7,165 nucleotides of DNA from an uncultured Spirochaetia bacterium (GTDB taxonomy: Bacteria > Spirochaetota > UBA4802 > JAGODF01), in assembly GCA_937967705.1 (NCBI GenBank), contig CALCJG010000127.1, positions 1-7,165 of the forward strand, in the 5' to 3' direction. The notes under the pieces are model-generated. The model was not told the DNA's origin and ran no database searches. It saw only the letters and a program-made list of their open reading frames with translations. Shown piece by piece: positions 1-4,815 of the stretch (the first letter of the stretch is position 1; each line of letters starts with the position of its first letter). The translations under genes were made by a program, and so were the position numbers.

Positions 1-47
1 GAGATATCCACTCGTGACTGGAGTTCAGACGTGTGCTCTTCCGATCT
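1..47. other. Illumina TruSeq adapter with index (synthetic, not genomic)
   Basis: Bases 14-47 match the full 34-nt TruSeq read-2 adapter, beginning GTGACTGGAGTTC and ending CTCTTCCGATCT. Bases 1-5 (GAGAT) are the last five bases of the P7 flow-cell sequence. Bases 6-13 (ATCCACTC) sit exactly where the i7 index lies; the reverse complement GAGTGGAT is, from memory, TruSeq index 23. Genomic sequence starts at about base 48. This is untrimmed library sequence at a contig end and must not be annotated as biology. Confidence 0.97.
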
Positions 48-78
48 ATAGTATTATCAATAATGTACAGATATCTTC

Positions 79-121
79 CTGATAATGAGAAGCAGTATGG
101 AATTCTGCAGGCAATTATCAG
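79..121. repeat. Imperfect nested inverted repeat downstream of hepT
   Basis: CTGATAAT (79-86) is the reverse complement of ATTATCAG (114-121). Inside it GCAG (92-95) can pair with CTGC (105-108). It lies about 30 bases past the original end of the minus-strand HepT gene. No T-tract follows on either strand, so it is a weak terminator candidate at best. It lies between the adapter and the first gene, and nothing else recognisable occupies 48-149. Confidence 0.3.
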
Positions 122-149
122 ACCGGCTGGTTTTTCCCGTTTAACGAAG

Positions 150-481
150 CTACTTATTTTTCATGATTTCCATGGCCCATTTCAATTCGTCAAGACGGTC
201 CTGTATCTTTGTCCATATGATTTCTGGTCAATCTTAAAATATCCGTGTACTATAAATATTCCGCATTCCGATTACTCCGGTCCTGTTTATATCGGAATTG
301 GCTTCACGGACATCCTCAGGAATCTTGCCGCGGCTTCCCCGATGATCATGAGATTATGCAACACGGAATCATACGTCCTTGGATCGGTGATAAATCTATC
401 GCAGGAAATTCCCCGAGTATAATCCTGAATTTTTTCTATGGAGTACAATACATCATCGATCAAATGTTTATAGTCCCTCAA
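150..481 (-). pseudogene. hepT: HepT-family ribonuclease toxin (DUF86), broken by three frameshifts
   Basis: HepT toxins are HEPN-domain RNases paired with an MNT nucleotidyltransferase. From a TTG start at 481 the product begins RDYKHLIDDVLYSIEKI, the usual DUF86 opening, and stays in frame through the conserved IIGEAAA. Frame is lost near 321-328, regained in pieces near 253-260, and shifts again near 219-223, where the coding strand appears to lack one A of an AAAA run. Correcting three single-base changes restores EDVREANSDI, then the catalytic and AMPylation motif RX4HXY as RNIIVHGY, then a helix ending in MEIMKNK at a TAG (150-152), about 110 residues in all. As written, the readable product stops before the catalytic Arg-His pair. 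The start overlaps the ancestral MNT stop by 14 nt, as expected for translational coupling. Errors at a low-coverage contig end are the alternative to true decay. Confidence 0.85.
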
Positions 482-521
482 TCCACTCGACCTCGCTGAG
501 TATGCGATCCCTGAGTGCCGG

Positions 522-764
522 TTATATTCCACCAACTGTTACCAGATCCACGTCCCTATCAATAGATCGGGCGATCCTATCGCGCAGGTTAACATAGGCA
601 AAGAGATCAATGGGTCTACCAAACTCCACCAGGAGGTCAATATCGCTTTTGTCATCCTGATCGCCCCGGACATAGGATCCGAAGAGCCCCAGCCGTGATA
701 CATGATAGGAGTCATAGAGGTCATGAAGACCCGCAAGATTCTGTTTGATATCAATTTTATTCAT
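522..764 (-). CDS. mntA: MntA-type nucleotidyltransferase antitoxin, C-terminally truncated by a nonsense codon
   Basis: This minimal nucleotidyltransferase would neutralise HepT by AMPylating the tyrosine of its RX4HXY motif. The ATG at 764 follows GGCAGGG as Shine-Dalgarno and gives MNKIDIKQNL. The signature GSX10DXD is present: G-S, ten residues (YVRGDQDDKS), then DID, followed by LLVEF and, near the end, DVDLVT. A TAA at 522-524 ends the product at 80 residues. Reading straight through it in the same frame gives PALRDRILSEVEWIEGL and a second TAA at 468-470, the normal family C-terminus of about 98 residues. A single substitution (for example AAA to TAA) explains this, so the gene is probably a recent pseudogene, although the catalytic core remains. 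The ancestral end overlapped the hepT start. It was probably co-transcribed with hepT from the promoter at 797-824. Confidence 0.85.
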   Translation of the reverse strand: MNKIDIKQNLAGLHDLYDSYHVSRLGLFGSYVRGDQDDKSDIDLLVEFGRPIDLFAYVNLRDRIARSIDRDVDLVTVGGI

Positions 765-796
765 GCTACCCTGCCGTTTATCATGAGGATGAAAAC

Positions 797-824
797 AGTG
801 TATGCTCTGTACCAGTGTGGTCAA
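797..824 (-). promoter_or_regulatory. Predicted sigma-70 promoter of mntA-hepT
   Basis: On the minus strand TTGACC (824-819) and TACACT (802-797) are separated by 16 bases, with a leader of roughly 25-30 bases to the mntA ATG at 764. Five of six bases match the -35 consensus and four of six the -10. The position directly ahead of the operon supports it; there is no experimental evidence. Confidence 0.45.
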
Positions 825-867
825 GGTTTTTTTGTTTTCTCTAATGTGCAGCGCCATCGGATCAGAT

Positions 868-884
868 ATCCGCCTTCAGCGGAT
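868..884. repeat. Short palindrome ATCCGC-N5-GCGGAT
   Basis: ATCCGC (868-873) and GCGGAT (879-884) form a 6-bp stem around CTTCA. A 17-nt palindrome with the same arms occurs at 2401-2417. It lies between the TPR-like gene and mntA, in a 212-base intergenic stretch (765-976) that otherwise shows only the mntA promoter. No T-tract follows, so it is not an obvious terminator. It may be a small interspersed repeat. Confidence 0.4.
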
Positions 885-976
885 TGTTTGTGGGGGCGTG
901 TTGCAGCCCTTTAACATCAGAAGTGATAACAAATTACAGATGTATCCTGTTCTTGCATCTTTGCCCGGGCTAAAAC

Positions 977-1534
977 CTACCGGGAAGATAACAGCTCCCT
1001 CATGCCTTTTACCGCTTCTGCGTTATCACCACCCGCCATTAAGGATTTTCCGTAAAAGAACAGGGCATAATCCTGCCTGGTCTTCAGCGAAAGCGACCGG
1101 GGGAACACAATCCATCGGTTCAGTGGAGCCCGGTTGAACCTGTTGAAATAGTCCTCCGGCATACCGGCAAAAAATCTGCCCAGGTGAAACAGGGTTGCGG
1201 GATTATCCCGTTTGATTGAAAGGGAGCGGATGAATTTTTGAAGGGACAGGTCATACTCCGACACCCTTAAATAGGCGTCACCGTAGGCGTTGCAGAAATC
1301 CGCGGAATTGCCGACGTAATCGTTCTCCACATCCCGGAACAGGCTTTCCGCACCGGCAAAGTATATCTCCTTCCTCTTCGGGTCCGCCGCAGCCCTGCGT
1401 ATTTCCACAATCCCCCTTTCGATGAGCGTCCCGGCCCTGCGGGGTTTGTACACAAGATGATAAAGCAGGGGGGATAGCAGAAGGACTGCCGCAATCATTG
1501 AGAAGAATAATGTTATCGGGTTTTTAAACCGCAT
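977..1534 (-). CDS. Membrane-anchored TPR-like protein of unknown function
   Basis: This 185-residue product has a short basic start (MRFKNP), one hydrophobic helix at about residues 9-28, and a basic stretch (YKPRR). That predicts an N-terminal anchor with the rest outside the cytoplasm, or an uncleaved signal. The remainder is helical with TPR-like character. Residues 56-72 (FAGAESLFRDVEND), 82-107 (NAYGDAYLRVSEYDLSLQKF), 111-126 (NPATLFHLGRF) and 154-182 (YALFFYGKSLMAGGDNAEA) show the alternating A/Y/G/L pattern of short helical repeats. No catalytic motif is visible. The ATG follows CGGAAG at a suitable distance. It stands alone on the minus strand, divergent from the ribbon-helix-helix antitoxin gene. 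TPR-like proteins are scaffolds, so a protein-protein interaction role in the envelope is inference; I do not recognise a specific family. Confidence 0.8.
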   Translation of the reverse strand: MRFKNPITLFFSMIAAVLLLSPLLYHLVYKPRRAGTLIERGIVEIRRAAADPKRKEIYFAGAESLFRDVENDYVGNSADFCNAYGDAYLRVSEYDLSLQKFIRSLSIKRDNPATLFHLGRFFAGMPEDYFNRFNRAPLNRWIVFPRSLSLKTRQDYALFFYGKSLMAGGDNAEAVKGMRELLSSR

Positions 1535-1565
1535 GGAAATTACTTCCGAAAAATATCATCCATTC

Positions 1566-1592
1566 AATATATACTTTCGACAGAAATATCAA
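1566..1592 (-). promoter_or_regulatory. Possible promoter of the TPR-like gene
   Basis: On the minus strand TTGATA (1592-1587) is followed after 15 bases by TATATT (1571-1566), about 30 bases ahead of the ATG at 1534. The spacer is short, and the AT-rich sequence offers other -10 choices in the same run, so the exact boxes are uncertain. Confidence 0.3.
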
Positions 1593-1642
1593 GAGAAACA
1601 CACCATAAAAATACAACTACTATTTACATTCATGACGATTGA

Positions 1643-1659
1643 TGTAAAGGCCCTTTACA
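1643..1659. promoter_or_regulatory. Perfect 17-nt palindrome, operator-like
   Basis: TGTAAAGG (1643-1650), one central C, then CCTTTACA (1652-1659) form a perfect palindrome. It sits midway in the divergent intergenic region, about 110 bases from the TPR-like start and 127 from the antitoxin ATG. Symmetry, size and position fit a dimeric repressor or activator site. The cognate regulator is not identifiable here. Confidence 0.35.
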
Positions 1660-1737
1660 GAAAAGCACCTGCCTGTGCAACACACCCCTTGTATCAATCA
1701 ACCGCCCTATAGAGAGATTGTTGTTTCCAATATTTAC

Positions 1738-1771
1738 TTGACTGGAGAATAAAAGGGAATACTCTTGAATA
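1738..1771 (+). promoter_or_regulatory. Antitoxin promoter overlapped by three GAATA boxes (putative autorepressor operator)
   Basis: TTGACT (1738-1743), a 16-base spacer and TACTCT (1760-1765) form a sigma-70-type promoter about 20 bases ahead of the antitoxin ATG. GAATA occurs at 1747-1751, 1757-1761 and 1767-1771. The spacing is exactly 10 bases, so all three sites face the same side of the helix across the spacer, the -10 box and the start point. Ribbon-helix-helix antitoxins commonly bind short tandem boxes over their own promoter, so autoregulation is a reasonable inference. Confidence 0.5.
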
Positions 1772-1785
1772 AGAGAGGTAAAGCA

Positions 1786-2028
1786 ATGGCCAAAACAATC
1801 ACCATCAGAATTGACGATGACATTTACGAAATGTTCAAGAAAGCCGCCGAAGGGGAACGCAGAAGTATCTCTAATTTTATTGAATACGCAACATTGAGAT
1901 ACCTGACGAATGACATCTACGTTTCGGACAATGAAATGAACGAGCTTATGAACGACTCCGACCTGGTAAAGAGTCTTCATAACGGATTAAAGGACGTAAA
2001 GAAGGGGAATTATAAAATTGTCCAATAG
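1786..2028 (+). CDS. Ribbon-helix-helix antitoxin paired with a RelE-family toxin
   Basis: This 80-residue protein begins MAKTITIRIDDDIYEMFKKA. The strand (TITIRID) and two helices (DDIYEMFKKAAEGE, SISNFIEYATLRYL) form the DNA-binding ribbon-helix-helix fold of the CopG/RelB-like class. The acidic, flexible C-terminus (NEMNELMNDSDLVKSL and on) is where such antitoxins wrap their toxin. The ATG at 1786 is chosen over the in-frame TTG at 1765 because AGAGGT lies just ahead of it and the upstream residues do not belong to the fold. The reading frame is intact. Its last bases overlap the start of the downstream toxin gene by 11 nt, a typical coupled antitoxin-toxin order. Since that toxin is broken, this may now be an orphan antitoxin and repressor, perhaps able to neutralise a homologous toxin elsewhere. 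Confidence 0.85.
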   Translation: MAKTITIRIDDDIYEMFKKAAEGERRSISNFIEYATLRYLTNDIYVSDNEMNELMNDSDLVKSLHNGLKDVKKGNYKIVQ

Positions 2029-2294
2029 TTACAGCATAGCCGAAACGGATACATTCCAGAAGAAAATTGCCAAACATGAGTCAAATCGCTCTACAATAAG
2101 ATTGAAAATTTCGTTTATCCTCAGCTTAAAAAAATCCCCATTTTGGACCTAACATAAAAAAGCTAAAAGGCACCTTCGAAGGGATTTATCGATACAGAAT
2201 TGGAGATTGCAGATTATTTTATACAATTGATCAAAAAAAGATTATAGTCTTCATAATCGATATTGAAAAGAGAAAAGACAGCTACAAAGCTTGA
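2018..2294 (+). pseudogene. RelE-family mRNA interferase toxin, broken by two one-base deletions
   Basis: A TTG start at 2018, with AAGGGG upstream, gives LSNSYSIAETDTFQKKIAK, the normal start of this RelE/ParE-superfamily group. Frame is lost near 2086-2090, where one base (probably a C before CTCTAC) is missing. The next frame reads LYNKIENFVYPQLKK up to an A7 run at 2128-2134, where an eighth A is needed. The third frame then reads NPHFGPNIKKLKGTFEGIY and RYRIGDCRLFYTIDQKK, ending IDIEKRKDSYKA at TGA 2292-2294. Two one-base insertions would therefore restore a full toxin of about 93 residues. As written, translation from the TTG ends at a TAA at 2150 after 44 residues, before the catalytic basic strands. 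Either the toxin is recently inactivated or the run lengths are mis-sequenced. The otherwise perfect conservation argues that the damage is very recent. Confidence 0.85.
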
Positions 2295-2400
2295 AGTACT
2301 CTCAAACGATCATGCATTTGATTTTCATCTTCCTGCAATCCCCGGCTATCCTCTGCCCGGCGGAATGAAAATACCCATTGTCGTTAAAATCCTCCAAACC

Positions 2401-2417
2401 ATCCGCCGCAGGCGGAT
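2401..2417. repeat. Perfect palindrome ATCCGCC-GCA-GGCGGAT
   Basis: Seven-base arms (2401-2407 and 2411-2417) surround a three-base loop. The outer six bases of each arm are the same as in the palindrome at 868-884. It is the first structure of the palindrome cluster. Confidence 0.55.
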
Positions 2418-2424
2418 ACAAACC

Positions 2425-2475
2425 GCCCATCTGTTTGAGGCGAGCTCCGCGAAGCGGACGAGCCGAGTTATGGGC
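2425..2475. repeat. Nested inverted repeats GCCCAT...ATGGGC around TCCGC-GAA-GCGGA
   Basis: GCCCAT (2425-2430) and ATGGGC (2470-2475) bracket a 5-bp hairpin TCCGC (2446-2450), GAA, GCGGA (2454-2458). A direct repeat CGAGC also flanks the central hairpin. It resembles the layered palindromes of small interspersed elements. Function unknown. Confidence 0.45.
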
Positions 2476-2481
2476 GCCAGC

Positions 2482-2502
2482 CCCTCCGGCGACTGAGGAG
2501 GG
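2482..2502. repeat. Hairpin CCCTCC/GGAGGG
   Basis: CCCTCC (2482-2487) pairs with GGAGGG (2497-2502) around a nine-base loop. It lies between the nested repeat and the long stem at 2513-2548. No T-tract follows. Confidence 0.35.
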
Positions 2503-2512
2503 CGCGGGGAGG

Positions 2513-2548
2513 TGCAGGAGGGGTTTTCGCCTAAAAACCCCTCCTGCA
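2513..2548. repeat. Perfect 15-bp inverted repeat with 6-nt loop
   Basis: TGCAGGAGGGGTTTT (2513-2527) is the exact reverse complement of AAAACCCCTCCTGCA (2534-2548), with loop CGCCTA. This is the strongest fold in the window. Neither strand has a U-tract after the stem (AAGG on plus, CCTCC on minus), so it is not a classic intrinsic terminator. It could be a cruciform, a structured RNA hairpin, or the core of a mobile palindromic repeat. Confidence 0.75.
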
Positions 2549-2555
2549 AAGGCCG

Positions 2556-2571
2556 GTTCCTCGGCAGGAAC
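2556..2571. repeat. Hairpin GTTCCT-CGGC-AGGAAC
   Basis: Perfect 6-bp arms (2556-2561 and 2566-2571) enclose a four-base loop, eight bases past the 15-bp stem. It belongs to the same palindrome cluster. Confidence 0.5.
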
Positions 2572-2651
2572 AATTGCCCTAACCCCCCGGCAGGGGTACT
2601 CATGGCACCATAGCCCCAACGCACAAGTTGATTAGAAGAAACAGAAACGCT

Positions 2652-2679
2652 CCCCGCCCAGGGGAATCAACGAATCCCC
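2652..2679 (-). terminator. Weak terminator-like hairpins after the ykgJ-type gene
   Basis: On the minus strand, just past the TAA at 2682-2684, GGGGATTC (2679-2672) can pair with GATTCCCC (2668-2661) with one mismatch. An alternative stem pairs CCCC with GGGG (2664-2652). The following sequence reads GTTTCTGTTTCTTCT. The interrupted T-tract and competing stems make this a weak candidate. Confidence 0.3.
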
Positions 2680-2681
2680 CC

Positions 2682-3422
2682 TTATTCCGTAAGGTACTTC
2701 AACACGAGGGATCTCAGAGCCGAGTCCCCGGGAAAGCGTTCGAAGCGGAAGTGCAGCTCGTCCAGGAGCTCGTTGGCCTCGTCGTCCAGGTCGAGGATAT
2801 AGGTCACGGTATCGTTCTCATTGATCATCTCCGGAGGGCAGAGGGCGGCATTCCCCAGGTTGATATAGGCCCGGCAGGTGAGCGGCCGCAGGCTGTAGAC
2901 CATGCAACGGTTGTCCTCATCCAGCAAGGGACATCGGCTCTTCAGCCGGTAGAACTCGTTGAGGACGATCTCTTCCGGGTCCCATTCCTCCGACATCCCC
3001 TCGAAATCCTCCTCCGTCAGTTCCCCCGCCTTCCGTTTCTTTATCTCCCGATACTGCCGCACCGAGCGCCGGGCATCGCTAATGATCCGCTTCCGCACCG
3101 CTGCCGGCAGGGTGAGCAGATGCCGCGTAAGGATCTCCGCCTCGAAGGAGTAGATGTCGTCCGCCCAGTGGCAGCAGCAGATGTAGCATCCGGAACGGCA
3201 TTCCATGCGGTAGCCGGAGTGGGCCACCACCGCCTGCTGATATTCCTGGTACAGCTCCATCGCCTGCAGGTAGGTCGCCTGGAAGCCGGGGTCAGAAGGC
3301 GTAAGGGTGCCGTCGCCCAGCAGGGAGCGCAGCAGTTCCAGGATGCGGCCGTGTATCTCCTTGGCATCGGGAGGCACGGGCAGCAGCGGCTTGAAGTTGC
3401 GGTTGATGATATGTTCCGACAT
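2682..3422 (-). CDS. YkgJ-family cysteine cluster (CxxCxxCC) protein
   Basis: This 246-residue protein carries the metal-chelating cysteine cluster of the YkgJ/UPF0153 family, thought to bind zinc or an iron-sulfur centre. The first group is C75-X3-C79-X2-C82-C83-C84, so CC is extended to CCC. The second is C164-PLLDEDNR-C173 followed by YSLRPLT-C183-RAY, the family's typical CxxY...RPxxCR pattern, with a further C195. Residues 1-70 form a helical N-terminal extension, and 104-165 a charged helical insertion between the two cysteine groups. The product has no signal peptide and should be cytoplasmic. The ATG follows GAGAAG. It is divergent from the flavodoxin/ferredoxin gene, with about 220 bases between starts, which hints at shared redox or metal control. 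The biochemical role of the family is not firmly known. Confidence 0.85.
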   Translation of the reverse strand: MSEHIINRNFKPLLPVPPDAKEIHGRILELLRSLLGDGTLTPSDPGFQATYLQAMELYQEYQQAVVAHSGYRMECRSGCYICCCHWADDIYSFEAEILTRHLLTLPAAVRKRIISDARRSVRQYREIKKRKAGELTEEDFEGMSEEWDPEEIVLNEFYRLKSRCPLLDEDNRCMVYSLRPLTCRAYINLGNAALCPPEMINENDTVTYILDLDDEANELLDELHFRFERFPGDSALRSLVLKYLTE

Positions 3423-3449
3423 GATCTTCTCGTTTTTTTACCGGCGGTT

Positions 3450-3479
3450 ACCATAGGGGGGATGGTCCGGTATTGTCCA
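3450..3479 (-). promoter_or_regulatory. Possible promoter of the ykgJ-type gene
   Basis: On the minus strand TGGACA (3479-3474) and TATGGT (3455-3450) are 18 bases apart, leaving a short leader to the ATG at 3422. Five of six bases match at -35 and four of six at -10. Confidence 0.35.
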
Positions 3480-3493
3480 TACTTTTTTTCCTT

Positions 3494-3542
3494 CCCGGCG
3501 GCCCGGGTTGCCCGGACGGGCCGGTTCAGGGCGGCCGGCGGG
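3494..3542. repeat. GC-rich foldable block between divergent genes
   Basis: CCCGGCGGCC (3494-3503) pairs with GGCCGGCGGG (3533-3542) with one mismatch, enclosing the perfect small hairpin CCGGG-TTG-CCCGG (3503-3515). GGGAAATCCC lies immediately after. It lies upstream of both predicted promoters, so it is more likely a protein-binding or chance GC-rich structure than a leader riboswitch. I do not recognise any known riboswitch consensus in it. Confidence 0.35.
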
Positions 3543-3584
3543 AAATCCCTTCGGCGAAACATCACCCCCTGCCCCGCCCTTTAG

Positions 3585-3613
3585 TTGACAAAACATCCCC
3601 CCGATGCTACACA
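3585..3613 (+). promoter_or_regulatory. Predicted sigma-70 promoter of the EFR1-type gene
   Basis: A perfect -35 TTGACA (3585-3590) is followed after 17 bases by TACACA (3608-3613). The leader to the ATG at 3642 would be about 20 bases and contains GGAGGT. The -10 is weak (lacks the final T), so an activator may be required. Confidence 0.45.
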
Positions 3614-3641
3614 GGGGGCATTGAATCCGCGGAGGTCCGGC

Positions 3642-4739
3642 ATGGGATATAAAAGAGCGTTGATCTACTTTGCCAGCGGCACGGGAAATTCCTACCGCCT
3701 GGCGGTATGGTTCCAGGAGCTCTGCAGGGAGAGGGGGATAAGCGCCGAGGTGATCCCCGCCAGCCTGGCGGCCCCCCGCGAAGAGATAGAGGCATCGCCG
3801 GATACCCTGGTGGCCCTGGTATTCCCTGCCCACGGCCTCCTCCCCCCGTGGTCGGTCATCAAGTTCCTGTTCCGCCTGCCCGTCCGAAGCCGCACCCACT
3901 GCATCGTCCTGCCGACACGGGGCTGCTTTCACATCGGCCCCGTGCCCATTCCGGGGGCGGCGGGGCTGGGCAGCTTTCTCCCCTGGTTTCTGCTCCCCTT
4001 CAAGGGGTACCGAATCCGGGGGTCCCTGAGCTTCGATATGCCCCTCAACATGACCTCCTTCCATCCCCGCCTCACCGACGGCGGGATCCGGCGCATCATC
4101 AACCGGGCGAGGGCGAGGGCTTGGCATCGTCTGGCACCGGTTCTGGAGGGGAAGACCCTCTTTTTTACCCTCAACAATCTCTGGGAGGCCCTCTGGGGTT
4201 TCATACCCCTGGCTCTCTTCCCTCTCTTCCCGGCGGCCTACCTCCTCATCGGCCGGTTCTTCATGGGGAAGATGATGTTTGCCAGCAGCGATTGTGTGAG
4301 CTGCGGCCTCTGCGCCGCCTCCTGCCCCGTCGGCGCCATCGTCATGAAGGGCGATGAGAACCCCCGGCCCTACTGGCGCTATAACTGCGAGGACTGCCTC
4401 CGCTGCCTCAACTTTTGCCCCCACAGGGCGGTGGAGGCGGGACACTCCTGGGCGGCCCTACTGGTGCTCATCTCCAGCGTTTCGGTTTCGGCGCTGGTCT
4501 TCGATCTCCTGGCCGTTCAGTGGCCTCCCCTGGCGGCCATTCGGAGCCCGCTGCTGCTGGAAGTCCTCAATGCGGTCTACTACTATCCCGCGGTGCTTAT
4601 CGCCTACTTTCTCTTCTTCCACGCCCTCCGCTTCAGGCCGGTCAACCGCTTCTTTACCCTGACGACCCTGACGCACTACTTCCGGCGCTATCGGGAGCCG
4701 CAGACCCGGCTGGCGGACATGCTCCGGAAGCGTCAGTAA
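3642..4739 (+). CDS. EFR1-type flavodoxin and 2[4Fe-4S] ferredoxin fusion with membrane segments
   Basis: This 365-residue protein probably moves electrons between a flavin, iron-sulfur clusters and the membrane. Residues 4-90 begin a flavodoxin-like domain with the FMN phosphate loop S12-G-T-G-N-S17 after strand ALIYF. Strand TLVALVFPAHGLLPPW (55-70) is also typical. A hydrophobic segment lies at about 184-206. Two ferredoxin motifs follow: C218-X2-C221-X2-C224-X3-C228-PVGAI and C249-X2-C252-X2-C255-X3-C259-PHRAV, each able to hold a [4Fe-4S] cluster. Two more hydrophobic segments lie at about 271-293 and 310-328, then a basic tail. The ATG at 3642 is preferred over an in-frame TTG at 3585 because GGAGGT precedes it and TTGACA at 3585 is the likely -35 box. 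The order flavodoxin-ferredoxin matches EFR1-family ferredoxins; the C-terminal membrane pair is an addition. The partner and substrate are unknown. Confidence 0.88.
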   Translation: MGYKRALIYFASGTGNSYRLAVWFQELCRERGISAEVIPASLAAPREEIEASPDTLVALVFPAHGLLPPWSVIKFLFRLPVRSRTHCIVLPTRGCFHIGPVPIPGAAGLGSFLPWFLLPFKGYRIRGSLSFDMPLNMTSFHPRLTDGGIRRIINRARARAWHRLAPVLEGKTLFFTLNNLWEALWGFIPLALFPLFPAAYLLIGRFFMGKMMFASSDCVSCGLCAASCPVGAIVMKGDENPRPYWRYNCEDCLRCLNFCPHRAVEAGHSWAALLVLISSVSVSALVFDLLAVQWPPLAAIRSPLLLEVLNAVYYYPAVLIAYFLFFHALRFRPVNRFFTLTTLTHYFRRYREPQTRLADMLRKRQ

Positions 4740-4815
4740 TTGCCCAACGCCTTAATACGGCCTCTCTGCCGACCCGCTCCCTTTTATCTACACCGTCAAC
4801 TCAAGCCCGGGGTGC

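Larger units (their letters stand above)
2295..2681. other. Gene-free junction rich in inverted repeats
   Basis: No credible gene was found here. The open frames on both strands lack ribosome binding sites and cross strong palindromes. Composition changes from AT-rich at the toxin end to very GC-rich from about 2340. Individual structures are listed separately. The mix of stacked palindromes and lack of coding sense suggests an interspersed repeat element or the decayed border of the toxin-antitoxin island. Confidence 0.5.

Noticed and set aside
33..422. A 129-residue plus-strand open frame at the left end
   Set aside because: It starts inside the adapter and runs antisense to the HepT pseudogene, which has clear family similarity.
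977..1137. Overlapping open frames on the plus strand antisense to the TPR-like gene
   Set aside because: No ribosome binding site and no protein-like composition; the minus-strand frame has a start, an anchor helix and repeats.
2018..2294. Programmed frameshifting at the A7 run of the RelE gene
   Set aside because: An independent second frameshift at about 2088 has no slippery run, so two programmed events would be needed; simple deletion is the easier explanation.
2513..2548. Calling the 15-bp stem an intrinsic terminator
   Set aside because: Neither strand has a T-tract after the stem, and the upstream toxin gene ends more than 200 bases away.
868..2571. A CRISPR array built from the repeated palindromes
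   Set aside because: The copies are too few, unevenly spaced and not separated by uniform spacers.
2302..2635. Several open frames of 77-105 residues on both strands
   Set aside because: They cross the palindrome cluster, have low-complexity Pro/Arg/Ala composition and lack ribosome binding sites. GC-rich DNA keeps such frames open by chance.
2628..3584. A 318-residue plus-strand open frame
   Set aside because: It is the exact antisense of the CxxCxxCC gene and its upstream region; the cysteine motifs identify the minus strand as coding.
3423..3641. A riboswitch between the divergent genes
   Set aside because: No consensus of a class I know (cobalamin, TPP, glycine, c-di-GMP, molybdenum cofactor) was recognised, and the folds lie upstream of the predicted transcription starts.
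3438..4445. A 335-residue minus-strand open frame
   Set aside because: It is antisense to the flavodoxin-ferredoxin gene, with a Gly/Ala/Glu/Arg-rich composition typical of antisense GC-rich frames.
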